A DNA stretch of 64,000 nucleotides. Source: Liriodendron chinense. Its lineage: Eukaryota; Streptophyta; Magnoliopsida; Magnoliales; Magnoliaceae. Below the pieces are notes generated by a model. It had not been told where the DNA came from and ran no database searches. It saw only the letters and a program-made list of their open reading frames with translations. The stretch's first letter is position 1, and the number at the start of each line of letters is the position of its first letter. Made by a program: the position numbers and the translations under genes. Of this stretch, positions 45,114-57,146 are shown piece by piece. The stretch covers positions 3,906,001 through 3,970,000 of the forward strand of contig PVNU02001548.1 in NCBI GenBank assembly GCA_003013855.2, in the 5' to 3' direction.

Positions 45114-45590
45114 TATGGCCTACCTTAATATATGTATTATGTATCAACGCCATCCATCCATTTTTCCATATCATTTTAGGTTAGTATCTAAAAAATGAAG
45201 CAGATCTAATTATCAGGTGGATCATATCACAAGAAATATTGATGATTAAATGCCTTACCATTAAAAAGGTCTTAGGGCGTATCTTAATGTTTTAATAGTG
45301 TTTATTTGCCATCCAATATGTTGATAAGGTCACATAAGCCTAGATGAAGGGAAAAAAACAAATATCAGCACAATCCAAAATGTTTGTGGCCCATTAATGG
45401 TCAATCACCACTGTTTCCTATGGTATGGTCCACCTGATAATTGGATATGCTTCATTATTGGGATACTGCCATAAAATGATAAGAAGAAAAAATGGGTGGA
45501 TGGCATGGATATAGAATACATACATCAAGGTGGGCCACAAGGTAATGGCTACTCCTTGTGTGAGCTCAGGGTCTCACCTAATCCACGCCC
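45114..45590. mobile_element. Hairpin MITE, CCACCATGATGTATG family
   Basis: Left ATGGCCTACCTTAATATATG and right CATACATCAAGGTGGGCCAC pair, with inner pairs CAGGTGGATCATATCAC/TATGGTCCACCTGATAA. Same architecture as 36774-37192. Confidence 0.72.
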
Positions 45591-46811
45591 CTACAGGGCC
45601 ATTCATCTCAAGGAAGTGTACTTTTTTGGTACTCATCTCTAAGTCATATATCAATGGATAACCCTAAATAAATATCCACTCTATAAGATAAAAAGAACGG
45701 TGCAACTAATTCAATATTGAGTTACTCTTCTTTTGAGTACATCATAATCATAAATCAAAATGTGTTATATTATTATCATCCGGATAAATTGACCCACGAG
45801 TTGAACCATGCATTAAGTAGGAGAAAAACCTTATAAAAGTGAGGTTGGCCACCTCGCTTTGTCGAAACTATCCTTATTTCTTTTGCAATAAAAGGGTGTG
45901 AAATTGGTCATATGGGATATGCATTTGAATGGGGAAAGGTTTCTCCTTGATCGCAATGGAAAAGCCCAAGCATATAAAAATTAGAAGCTATATATGTGGG
46001 CAGCCATGAAAACATAAATACATATGAAAAGCAGAAAATTAGAGAAGATTAGTGTTGTTTGTGGAGAAAAGCGACACATCCAGCAAACGAAAGCCTAACC
46101 GCATTTTTGCTCTTATTTGAATTACCACCGCGCCGTGCATCAATAGAGAAGGGAGATATAAATACTGTAAGGGGATTAAAAAGCAAACCCTTTAATCTCT
46201 TTCTTGGAAAGTCTAACGGTGAAAGTTTCTTGAATAGTTTAGTTATTTAAAGAAAATATAAAAAATTAGTTTTTCACATGCATTTTACTATTTTTTTTTA
46301 TTCAAATCTCTTTATAGACAATGATAAATTAATAATTACAACATGAAAAACATAGATATACGTCTAGAAAACAAATCTAACAAGAAAAAAAAAAAAATGA
46401 AGATCTACGGTTTTGCAATTTTTTTCAAAGAAATTCCAAATTTTATTATAGGTAAGGTCTTTCCTGAATTTGATAATAATGGAAGCTCCTAATCATCTCT
46501 GAGAATTTTAATAACTTAAATCTCTAAGAACTTTAATAACTTAAATGGGTGCAAATGGGTCAGGTTGACTTGGGTCCGTTTCATAGTGGGGTTAGAATTT
46601 TGGCCTCCACCCATCCTACCTATTAAAAGTCTGGTCATATCTAAGTTTGGGTTAAAAAAAAAAAAAGAAGCTGAACCATTTATTTAGTGGGTTGGGTTGG
46701 GGTCGGATCCATTTTAAGATTGCCCAAATCAAAACCATTTAAAATTATCAGATCTGGTTGATTTTGACAAGTCCCTTGCCCAACTCATTAGTACAATTCA
46801 AACTTTTTGGG
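45591..46811. other. AT-rich intergenic stretch, no gene seen
   Basis: The small frame at 46059-46250 shows no known domain. 46548-46790 resembles a decayed hAT-type end (GGTGCAAATGGGTCAGG). Poly-A runs at 46385 and 46655. Confidence 0.35.
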
Positions 46812-47324
46812 GAGAGGATTAGCTGCTACCCTGGTAACACCTTAGTGGGTGTTAGCCTAACCGTGTGGGGCCCACCTTGATGTATTTGTTGTATATCCAA
46901 GCTGTCCATCTGTTTTTTCATCTCATTTTAGTACGTGATCCCAAACCTTGAGAAGATCCAAATCTCATTTGGACCATACTACTAGAGATATTAATAAATG
47001 ATCATTAAAAACTTTTTGTGGCCTACAAAAAATTTGGATCAGGCTGATCTTTGTTTCTTCCCTTCACCGAGGCTCTTCTTGATATTATAAACAGGTTGGA
47101 TGACAAATAAACATTACAAAATATTTACAATGGGCCCCTTGGAATTTTTAATGGCCAGGCACTCAATCACCACTATTTCCTCTGGTGTGGTCCACCTGAG
47201 ATTTGGATCTTCTTAATTTTTGAAACCAGATACTAAAATTGTCTGGAGAAACGGATGGATAGAGTGGATATACAACACAACATCAAGGTGGCCCCCCACA
47301 GTAAGGGTAACAACCACCAAGTGT
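46812..47324. mobile_element. Foldback MITE, GTGTTACCC family
   Basis: Left CTACCCTGGTAACACCTTAG and GTGTTAGCCTAACCGTGTGG pair with right CCCCCCACAGTAAGGGTAAC. The arms match 32084-32585 and 39574-40060. Confidence 0.72.
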
Positions 47325-47581
47325 GTTTCAACACACTTAGGTCATGGTATCGATTCCCATAATGGGGGTGGCTAACATTGTAATGTGACTAATAGGGATG
47401 GGTGTGTGTACTAAATCCAAAAAAAGCAACAAAAAAAAAAAAATCCCACCTTTGTTTCTATTTTTTGGTTAGTGCACACACCCCATTGTTGGTACACCCA
47501 CCCTACGGTTAGCCACACTGCAATGTTAGCCACCCCACTTGAAATCGATACCAAGACCTAAGTGTTGAAACCAGGTTACCT
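47325..47581. mobile_element. Foldback MITE with GTTTCAACAC ends
   Basis: 257 bp. The left arm GTTTCAACAC-ACTTAGGTC, TGGTATCGATT, GGTGGCTAACATTG is mirrored at the right as CAATGTTAGCCACCCCA, AATCGATACCA, GACCTAAGTGTTGAAAC. Arms of about 90 bp are well conserved; the loop is A-rich. Confidence 0.82.
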
Positions 47582-49700
47582 TTACCTCAACTTTTGGACC
47601 TCAACCTGCTTCATTGATCATTTTAGACTCAACCCCACCTATTGTCAGGTCAGATCCAATGACCTCTTCCATTGACCCGACCCACCAGCACCACTAAAGC
47701 TAGATCTAGGGTTGGAGATGTGATGGTCTGGACCATAGATCTAAGCCGATGATCATATCCGTCAATCAGTATCTTGACATGAACTCATGTCCTTGAGTTC
47801 CGGAAAGTGGGGCCCACAGCTAGGTGATCTGGACCATAGATCTGATGGTCTCCGATGTGGATGACCTAAACACCTAACTTCACCATTCTTTTAGGTTGAT
47901 TACGGACCTTAGATTTATCTTTTTTCTTAAACCGTCCATGTCAAGATGCCGATTGAAGGGTTGGTATTATTCAACGAGGGAGATCTTTGGGGCACGGCTA
48001 TGTACCGTGGGGCCCCAGATTCAAGATCACTGAAATCTGGGCCCCACTTGTAGGAGCTGAGGACCCATTACATATCCTATGCATTGAGGATCATACAATT
48101 ATGTTACTCTATCGTTCCTCTATCGTACTTATCCTGAATTATCAGAAGTTGTGGCTTTGGGTAATCTTCTGTTTGGGGGCATTAGATATTACTCCCGCAG
48201 CCTATCATGCACAGGCACTCTGAAACGGTACATGTCTGGATGATTAGCTCAAAATAAAATTGGTAAATTTTGGAACACACTTTTTTCTAAGTAACAGTCC
48301 CAAAATCAGATTAGGTAAGCATTCCTAACCTCTGATTCATGGACACTCGTTAGTTGAAATAGGTCATTGATTGATATTTTTCATTTTAAACTGCCCAATA
48401 AATGTCCACCAATCCAACAGCCATGTAATCCAATAAACAAATTTTTGGTTCATGGTACATCTAATCTAGGACACATAGTTTAGACCTTTTAATTTGAATT
48501 AATGGTTGTTGACCTCGTAGTTTCAAATTCGATCACGTGATTAGTGCGGGCATGCTAGAACCGACTGTGCAGGCTCAATTCAAACCAAACAACAAAGACC
48601 CCAAACACCAAGATAGATAGATATATCAGAATTAACAAGTATATGACCAAGATTTATAAAGATCGGATCGCCTATTCAGCCACTTGCACAGTTGCTTAAT
48701 AATGATCGGACGATATTTGGAGGGTGGTTGTCTTCTGAAGATGGGTCACACTTCTGCCTTCCATAAGAAATAACTTTTCAATACAGATAATAACACAAAA
48801 AAATGAAATATTTACAGTCGACTGTGGAGATCAACTGCAATGCACCTTTTTGAATAAGGAATTTAATTGAACTAAGTTCAGCATATGAGCATAAACTCGA
48901 ATTACAGCTACAATCTTTGACTACTAAATTACTGCTATTGGTTATGCTATGAAACGACAAAATTGCGATTTACATTAAGAAATATAAAAGATAAATTACT
49001 CTAAAGAAATAACACTGCCGATTACATTAAGAAATGTAAAAGACATGATACTAAGCAGCATAATGATAATTTTAAAAGATAAATTTGTATTAAATTTGAT
49101 TTAATTAATGCTCAATCTCTTACTCTTTAGCTTTCTTTGCTTATTTGTAGATTTTGACATATACATTATCTAAGGCTCACAACACCTTACATGGCACTTT
49201 GTAATCGTCTTGTTAACTCAGCCACGTTAGCGTGCCCATTTTCACTTCGTTGGTGCCATGGCATGGTTTAATTGATGCCAGCTGTATCACCATAAACCAA
49301 CTGTAGACTTTTCCACACTTTTCTGCATATACCACCCAAATTCATAGAAGCACACCTATCTTTACATAATTGGCTCTTGCAGGAGTGGGCAGAAATAGGA
49401 TACAACAATGGTACGCCACATATGCAATTTTTAAGTGCATGTGTACAGTATATCACTCTCCCTTAGATTATCAAAGTTTTTCTCTATTTCTCTCTGTTAT
49501 TGGTGGACCATGGTTGCATTTCTGCCAATGATCAAAGAGTTGGGATCTTTTCATGAGCATTTTGGGACATTCCCATCTCCCCATTTGATCAAACAGTATG
49601 AGACGAAGACGCCTTTATAGCCGTCCATCGGGGGTCACAGTTGGGACTGGGCCACTCAGACAATGACACAGCCCATCAAGCCGTGAATTGTGATGTCTAT
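47582..49700. other. Intergenic DNA, no gene seen
   Basis: Repeat words GTGATCTGGACCATAGATCT occur near 47820 and similar text at 47740. 48290-48490 is homologous to 18130-18400. Other frames are short and featureless. Confidence 0.4.
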
Positions 49701-50160
49701 ATGTAGAAGACCCAAAAATGATTTTTGGGTTTGATGACGAAGATGGACGTGTTATAAAAACTATAATTCACGAACACGCGATAGACGGTCACCATCAAGG
49801 GTCCTTTTCCTTCATTCTCAGCCTCTAGTTTCCATGTGCATTTTTCAAGTTATTTCACCGAAAGCAGAGGGAAAAAGCTCTTGGATTTTTGCTCTCTTGA
49901 GGAGTGATTACTATCTTCTAATTACATTTCTAATGAAGATTTATTAAAATAAACCAAAGAGAAAAAGATGGGATGTTAGGTTGTATGGAAATTCAAGCTT
50001 GTGGTGTGTAGAGAGGCGGGTCACCCACCCAACTTGCACCTACATTTTCAGAGCTACTTAAAGTAGGAAAGTTAGAGAATGTGGCCTGCATAGATCGTTG
50101 ATTTTTGGTGGGGCCCACCATTCTAAAGAAACACTTATAGCCACATGTGATAATGTGATG
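49701..50160. repeat. Dispersed non-coding repeat, second copy
   Basis: Shares with 28790-28960 the ordered words TCAAGGGT-CTTTTCCTTCATTCTCA, GAGGGAAAA, TTTTTGCT and TAATGAAGATTT. The class is unknown. Confidence 0.5.
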
Positions 50161-50572
50161 GAGGGGAAGGATCCAAGCAATCATCCATTTCATTGATCTG
50201 GTTTAAAAGCCCAGACGGGTCCACTCATCAGGTGGCCCGTGTTGCATTGACTGCAGACAGTTGGCCAACTTTCTTCTAGCTGTCCATTTTCTTTTAGTTC
50301 AGTGTGCTGTGTCCGGGCATGGATGTGATGGGTTCTCACGTGATGGACGGATTGGATCTGGCATGTCTGCCACGTGGTAAGTTTTGCTCCATGGGATGAA
50401 ATGGAAGGAGATGTAAGAGAAAGGCATGCTACAATCAGACACGTCTGACCGGCAAAATGGAGAAAAAAAAGATGGAAACCACGGTGCGGCCCACCCACAT
50501 GCAATGAAAAGAAAGAACGTGGGCTGTGGAGGGTAAATCATATGGAATATCTTTTCTTTGGTCAGATGGGTT

Positions 50573-51119
50573 TAGGCCTAGCAACGGGTCGTGTTGAACC
50601 TTAGTTCGCGTCGCGTCAAAACTTTGCTCACCCAAATCCGGCCCGTTAACTAACCGGTCAAAGTCTAGAAACCTAAACTCATTCGTTAATTTAACAGGTT
50701 ACCTGTAACCCGACCCGTTTAACCCGTTAGGCCAGTCTACTCATCAGATGGCCACACAGTTGATGAGGACAACCGACAGTTTGACCCAACATACAGCTGT
50801 GGTCCACCTAGTGGGCCTATTCTATCACAAAAAACAATAGGATTCACTCGTGAGACGAGGAGGAATCACCTGTACATTGTAATATTGCATATGATGGAGT
50901 GCCAAGGTTCATAGGTGGGCCATGGTTTGGTGATCTAGACCATTATGTTAATGGGTCAAAGGTGTTCGTGGGTGAAACACTGACCCGATCCGTTATGTTA
51001 ACGGGTCTTGATGGGTCAACCCATTAGTGACCCAACACGATAAGGCTGGACCCGAACACTAGTTTTTTCGTGCGGGTTTTGTGCGGACTAGCGGGTCGTG
51101 TGGAATTTTGCCAGGCCTA
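50573..51119. mobile_element. Non-autonomous hAT element with 8-bp target duplication
   Basis: 547 bp. Ends TAGGCCTAGCAACGGGTCGTG and CGGGTCGTG-GCCAGGCCTA are inverted. Flanks GATGGGTT (50565-50572) and GATGGGTC (51120-51127) match at seven of eight. The interior is rich in ACCCGTTA/TAACGGGT words; no transposase. Confidence 0.87.
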
Positions 51120-52637
51120 GATGGGTCTGATCATTTCAGTCCTCTCTGGAAGATCCAGGAATGTGTTGGAGTCTTATGGTTGGCTTTTAAGGCCCACTTA
51201 CTTTTGGGACTTTAGGTATAGCTGACATCATAACCCATGGGCCAAGGACTCTTCCAGATAGAGTTGTCAATGGGCTGGACCGAGGTTTACCCTAGCCCAA
51301 CCCTAGAACTCTAAGCCCTGGCCTCGGCACTAATCCGCCCCAGCCCTAGCCCTACAGGGCTGGGCCATGACTTTGTAAGGAGCAGATTTATAAATGATTA
51401 AAGTTTGAAATAGTTCAATTAAAAAAGGCGATCCTCTATCTATCACAAGTCCCATCACATGAACGGTTAGGATCACTGAAGCATGACGTCAAATCCAACT
51501 AGTTTCTTTAAACTACACATGTTAGGGGATTGGACCACTCACGGGTCATCCATGCTTTGTGTATAGTGGTGGTAGATTTGATCATTGGACTAGGCCAACT
51601 GGCTGGGCCACGACATTCATCATTGGCCCTGCCAAGCCCGGCCAAAACACCAGGTCTAGATTTGAAGCCCGGACCAGAAGTAAGGTCAAGTTTAGTAGCC
51701 AGGGTCTAACCCCAGAAGATTTTATCAATGATGGAGGCATTAGGGAGGACCCACTGAGTTACTCTCAAAAGGAAGCCGATTGCCAACTGAGTAAACTCTG
51801 TGAGGCCCGGACCACTCTGTGGTTTATGTCTTTTATCCAAGCTGTCCATCTATTTTACGAGCTCATTTTAGTTGATGAGCCCAAAATTGACGTATATCCA
51901 AATCTCAAATGGACCACACCACAGGAAACTGTGCGAATTAAAATCCTACCGTTGAAAACTTCTTGTGGGCCACAAAGTTTTGGATCAAGCTGATATTTGT
52001 GTTTTCCCTTCATCAATGTCTTTGTGGCCTTACGAACAGGTTGGATGACAAATAAACATCAATGTGGGCCCTATGAAGGTTTCAACGGTGGACATCATTA
52101 TTGCCGCCCTTTCCTGTGGTCCACTTGAGCCTTGGATGGAGATTCAATTTTGGTATCATGCCCTAAAATGATCTGTACAAACAGATGTACGCGTGGATAA
52201 GACATACATCTATGGTGGGCCCCACAGAGTTTACTCTAGGCAAACCGCTTCCCTGCGAAAATGATGAAGCATGCAAGGACACTCATCCTGTTAACTGTAC
52301 AAGGTGTGAGGTAGAAAGCCAGCTCACTCGAGCTTTAAATCTCCATAGTTTTTGGCTGACATCCTACCATTAGGTGGTACAACAGATATACGGAGTGGAT
52401 TGCATACATTAATCATCATGGCCCCACACAACATTTGTTGCACCGATGGTACCATTCAGATGGGCTACATGCAAGAGGAGAGTGGGCCACCCATACTAAA
52501 GCAATGGTTTTTCTGCTGATAAGCCTGTTTGGCACCCGTATAGAATTGCATTAGATGGAGTTAATACCGGTATTGTACAATGATTACATGTCTCGAAATA
52601 CCATGATATTTTGATTGTCCAATTCCACGTTTGAGAT
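51120..52637. other. Intergenic repeats with partial hairpin and hAT-like ends
   Basis: 51268-51370 begins GAGTTGTCAATGGGCTGG, like a hAT MITE end. 51800-52240 carries hairpin-family arms (GTTTATGTCTTTTATCCAAGC against GTGGATAAGACATACATC). No gene. Confidence 0.5.
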
Positions 52638-52833
52638 CAAATTCTTTCATTGAGAAATACACTTTTTAAGTGAAACCTGCATTGGTTGAGCCATAGAATT
52701 GTAATTCATAGACCAGATTTCACAACTAATGCCGACAAATTCTTTCATTGAGAAATACACTTTTTAAGTGAAACCTGCATTGGTTGAGCCATAGAATTGT
52801 AATTCATAGACCAGATTTCACAACTAATGCCGA
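52638..52833. repeat. Perfect 98-bp tandem duplication
   Basis: 52638-52735 and 52736-52833 appear identical base for base (start CAAATTCTTTCATTGAG, end CACAACTAATGCCGA). Confidence 0.92.
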
Positions 52834-54762
52834 TCACCTGTACACATATACAACCTGATGGTCACATGTAAAGGATGCATAGATTATATGACTTTGGGAT
52901 TGATTCAAGATGGAATTTGCATGGGACCAAATGCAACTCCATACCACCTAATAGCATGCACCAATCAGGCCCCATGGGGTAAAAAAAAACATCCTCCCGC
53001 TGCTCGTGTTATGTATGGCATAGATACATAGACATGTATACTCGGTGGGTCTAGAGGGGCCACTAATTACCCCTGTAAGTTGATCCTAACCGTTAGATAG
53101 GTGGATTGACAACAGAGCATTCGAAAACTAAGTAGATCGTCCCATTTATTGTAACAATCATTTTGAATAAGTCCAACATAGCCCAATTGCTTTGGTGTTC
53201 CTTTTGAATCACATCTTTCCTAGATCACCTGGCCTTAATTTGAAAATTTTCTATTCTTAATGTCACACGTAGGAAAATATGAAATTAGTAATAATGACAA
53301 TGTGTAAACAGGTTTAATCCAGACCATTGTTCTATTGCCTCCCACAATGGATGGACTTCTCAAAAATCTTCCCAACCAGAAACTCATGGCCACCAATGCT
53401 GGGAGTTCTTTTAGTTGCTGTATTTCTTCAATTACCATCAATTTGTAGGCCACATATAGAAAGGTTATGATTGTCCTACCAAGTTGATTTTTGGGCCCGG
53501 TCTAAAAACCCAAAAGGTTGAGAACCAAGTTGAATCGAGTTGACTCAACTTGAAAACTTGGACAAACTCTTTTTGAATTTTTTCAGTAATATTTAATATT
53601 TAAAGAAAGTATAAATAACACAAACAATGTCTAGTTGTGCTGAGTCAAATTAAGTTTTATTGAGTTTCATCGGGTTGTTGTTACGGGTTTTTCTGAGTTG
53701 TGTTCTTCTCAAGTTGTGACTGAGTTGTGACTCCATCAAGTTTTTCTCAAGTCTGGGTAAAATGAGTGAGTCAACTTGGGCGATTCAAGTCTGAGTTTTC
53801 TACGAGTTCATGGCAAGACAACAGGCAAAGCCTTGGGTCAGGGAAGCGATGATTAGTCATTAGGAAAACCAATAAAACAGATTTAGTGAAACTTACAGAG
53901 ATGATACAGCGTGTATTGTTGTAGGAAATCAATTGAGTTAGAAACTCATTCAGGTCATGTTTGGATGTAAAATCGACTTAGACCACAGTAGTGTAGTTGC
54001 AACGAAGTGACACATTCAAAGTTGGGTTAGTCCCAACTTTTCTTTGAATGATAATCGGTCCTAAATTGCAATTAAAATCATTTTAAGTTGGACTTGAAAA
54101 AACAAAAGAACAGATGCAAGAACACCAGGCAAGCAACACTCCTACTTTGTTTTTTTAATTTTTTTTTATGATGACAAGGTGTTCCCACCCCTTTTTAAGG
54201 CAAGACTATTCCCTGCGAATGCATGCAATCACCCACCAAACACGTGCATCAGGTAATCCACAGGGTTGGGGAGAAAACCCACGACCCAAGCCGTTCACCT
54301 AAATTGTGACGGGTTGACGCTCGTACTTTGTTGCACCTTAATTATTGCAAACTAAGTTTTACATCCAAACCCACCCCTTGGCAATGTAATGAAATCCTAA
54401 TAACTAGGAAAAACTCAAATATGTCCTTACCCCATGACTGACAAAAACAAAAACTAAAAATGTTCCATTTGTAAGTTAAATTATTACCCATTTCAGCTTT
54501 GATAAACTGGAAAACATAAATCAGATAAAATACTCTGAATAAGAGCTGATTTGAATTTTCCGCCGCCTTCTGCACAATCTAAAGATGGGGCTGCCTGTTT
54601 CCACATTTCCAACTAAGATTAAAATAAAGCAGACAATCCAAATGGGACGGTCTTCTAATTGTCCCAAAAAAAGGAAAAAAAAAAGGGATCTGTAATGGAA
54701 ACAGCAATTGCTGAAATTTCACAAAAGAATGGGGTGGCGAATTCAGGCACTAGTGGCTGAGT
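52834..54762. other. Intergenic DNA and presumed 3' flank of the bZIP gene
   Basis: 53500-53830 is rich in GAGTTGACTCAACTTG-type words (repeat remnant). The final few hundred bases before 54763 should hold the bZIP 3' UTR; I could not place a poly-A signal with confidence. Confidence 0.4.
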
Positions 54763-57063
54763 TCATGACTTTTGGAGCATCATGCAAGGGTAAGGTGCTT
54801 TGTTGATACCTCCGGGCTCCTTTACAGGACCCGTCTCCATGTGGGTGGTGGATGTGAGAGACAAGCAGCCAAACCGAATGTCAAGATGATCGGCAGCAGC
54901 ATATAAAACCTCATTGCCACATTGAGATCTTAATCTTTCTTGCTGCTGATTGTAATAAACCTCTTGCAAACGCTCCAGTTCTTTTCTCAATAAATCATAT
55001 TCAGCTGCATCCGAAATAACAAAAAAGTAATGCGGTTAATGCTACTGAGAAGATGTTTGTCTCCCATCTCAGGGGTAAAAAAAAAAAGAGTCATATCATG
55101 GTTGCATGCTCTTTATAATTTTTCTCCTACCTTTGTTTCTAAACATTGTACATTCTATTGCATACACTGCATGCGATTTACTAAGAGGAATCGTATAATT
55201 CTGTACAAGTGGGGCCCATGGTCCAGTGATCCAGACCATAGATCTAACAGGCCTTATTATGGATGGATCTTGCCTCCAAAACGTCCACCAACGGTCTGTT
55301 TCAATGGGAAAAAGCCAGAGAGTAGATAATCAAAAGTTTACAACCTTCCAGCCTGGGAGATTTTTCAGGCACAAGTCCATCTCAGCATGTTGATATGAAG
55401 GGGTTCTCTAGAATCTAAACGATTTAAAGCTTGTCGGACTAAAACAGAGCATATGGAATGTAATTCTTGTATGATAGGAGTGAAACCATGGAATTAGTTA
55501 AGATTGCAGACCAAGAAGTTTCCCAAAAATGACCACTTTCAAGCTGGGTGTTGCCTATAGAATTTAAGCTGGGTGGAAGAAATGGCATGTGCCTCTGGAT
55601 TCTTATGCGATCATCATGTAACACTCAAACTAAAAGGGATATTTTATAGGATAGCTATAAGACTAGCAATGCTTTATTGGATAGAATGTTCGGTGCGCTT
55701 TAGGGGAAGGCCCAAAAGGAAGTGGACAGAGGTAATAAGAAAAGAGTTGAGGACCTAAGGTTCAACTGAAGGTATGGCCTCCTGATAGAGCGGAATATGG
55801 CGGAACAGGATATATTTAATTTTAGCCAACCCCAAGCAATTGGGATAAGGCTTAGATGATGATGGGATGAGTCCATCCTGGCAGGGGCATCATCGGAACA
55901 ATGGTCCGGTTCACTGAAGCATGGACCCCACTTGTGCATAATGAAAAGCCAGAGATGCATAAATCCTATGGTTTCTCCAAATAATAGCTGTTAAAGAGCA
56001 GGTAGTCGAAGCTTGTATCACATGTCTAATGGTCGTGCTGCATGATGGTAGGCGCTGCTGAGACATGTGAAATCCAACAGTGGGAAGCAGGCACTGCAGA
56101 GGAGCCATTCAGGTTCACCCTCCTGATGGGTGAACCAGCCTGACTTCTGCCTATGGTCATCTTCATGGTGGGGCATTGTTTTCCATACTTCCTTGCATGC
56201 TTGCGAAGTTGGCGCATGTTGTAGTAGAGGTACAAACCTCCTTTTTATCCATTATAGCCCATCTACCAGCAACTTAAGTAGGGGGGGAAATGGACATCAG
56301 AAGTGCTAGTGAACTCTAAAAAAAATGGAAGTCAAGGGGTATGTATTTTGTCAACAAATATTTTTGAAAGAGCAACAGAGACAGGCAAAAAAGACAGGCA
56401 AAAAAGCAATTCTTGACCAGATTTCAGATGAGAAATACAAAACGAGCGTGTTTGAGTAAATTCCAAGAAAAAAGCACAGCAATATCAGAATCGTGAATCA
56501 AAAATATATTTCCAATTAAAAAAATGGAGACAAACCTACCATCTTTTATTTGTTTCTCATGAGCAATGGTAGTTATCCGCCGTGTGAGAGCCTTGTTCTC
56601 CAAGCTCAATATTAGATGCTGTTGCTTAAGGAACGCAAGCTCAGCTGCCGCATCTGATCCCTCTGCCTACAGATATATGAAACAAGGGAATGAAATTGAG
56701 ATGAAGGGGAGATTCACATGTTCAACTGTAGCTTTATCGGTAGGGAATTACATTAAGAATGCTGACGTTTCTTTCAAGTTCAGCAATGTATTGAAGTTTC
56801 CGTACCCGTGAGCGCTGAGCAAAATGCCTGCACCACATAATTTACTCAGTCTGGTTTGAAACATGAAATCATCATGACATGGTACTGAGTTGAATTTAAA
56901 ACTAAACGCCAACCACAATTTGGACAGCTCTATTTAGCAAAGAAACAGGTAATGCAGCCTATTCCTGCCAACCCTGTCAAACCAAACTGGTGACAATTCT
57001 TTCTTTCTTTCTTTCTTTGTTGTTGTTGTTCTTCTTTTCTCTCTCTTTTTCTCTTTTTCTTAG

Positions 57064-57146
<83 letters not shown>

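Noticed and set aside
46059..46250. 63-codon frame in an AT-rich gap
   Set aside because: No recognisable domain or splice context.
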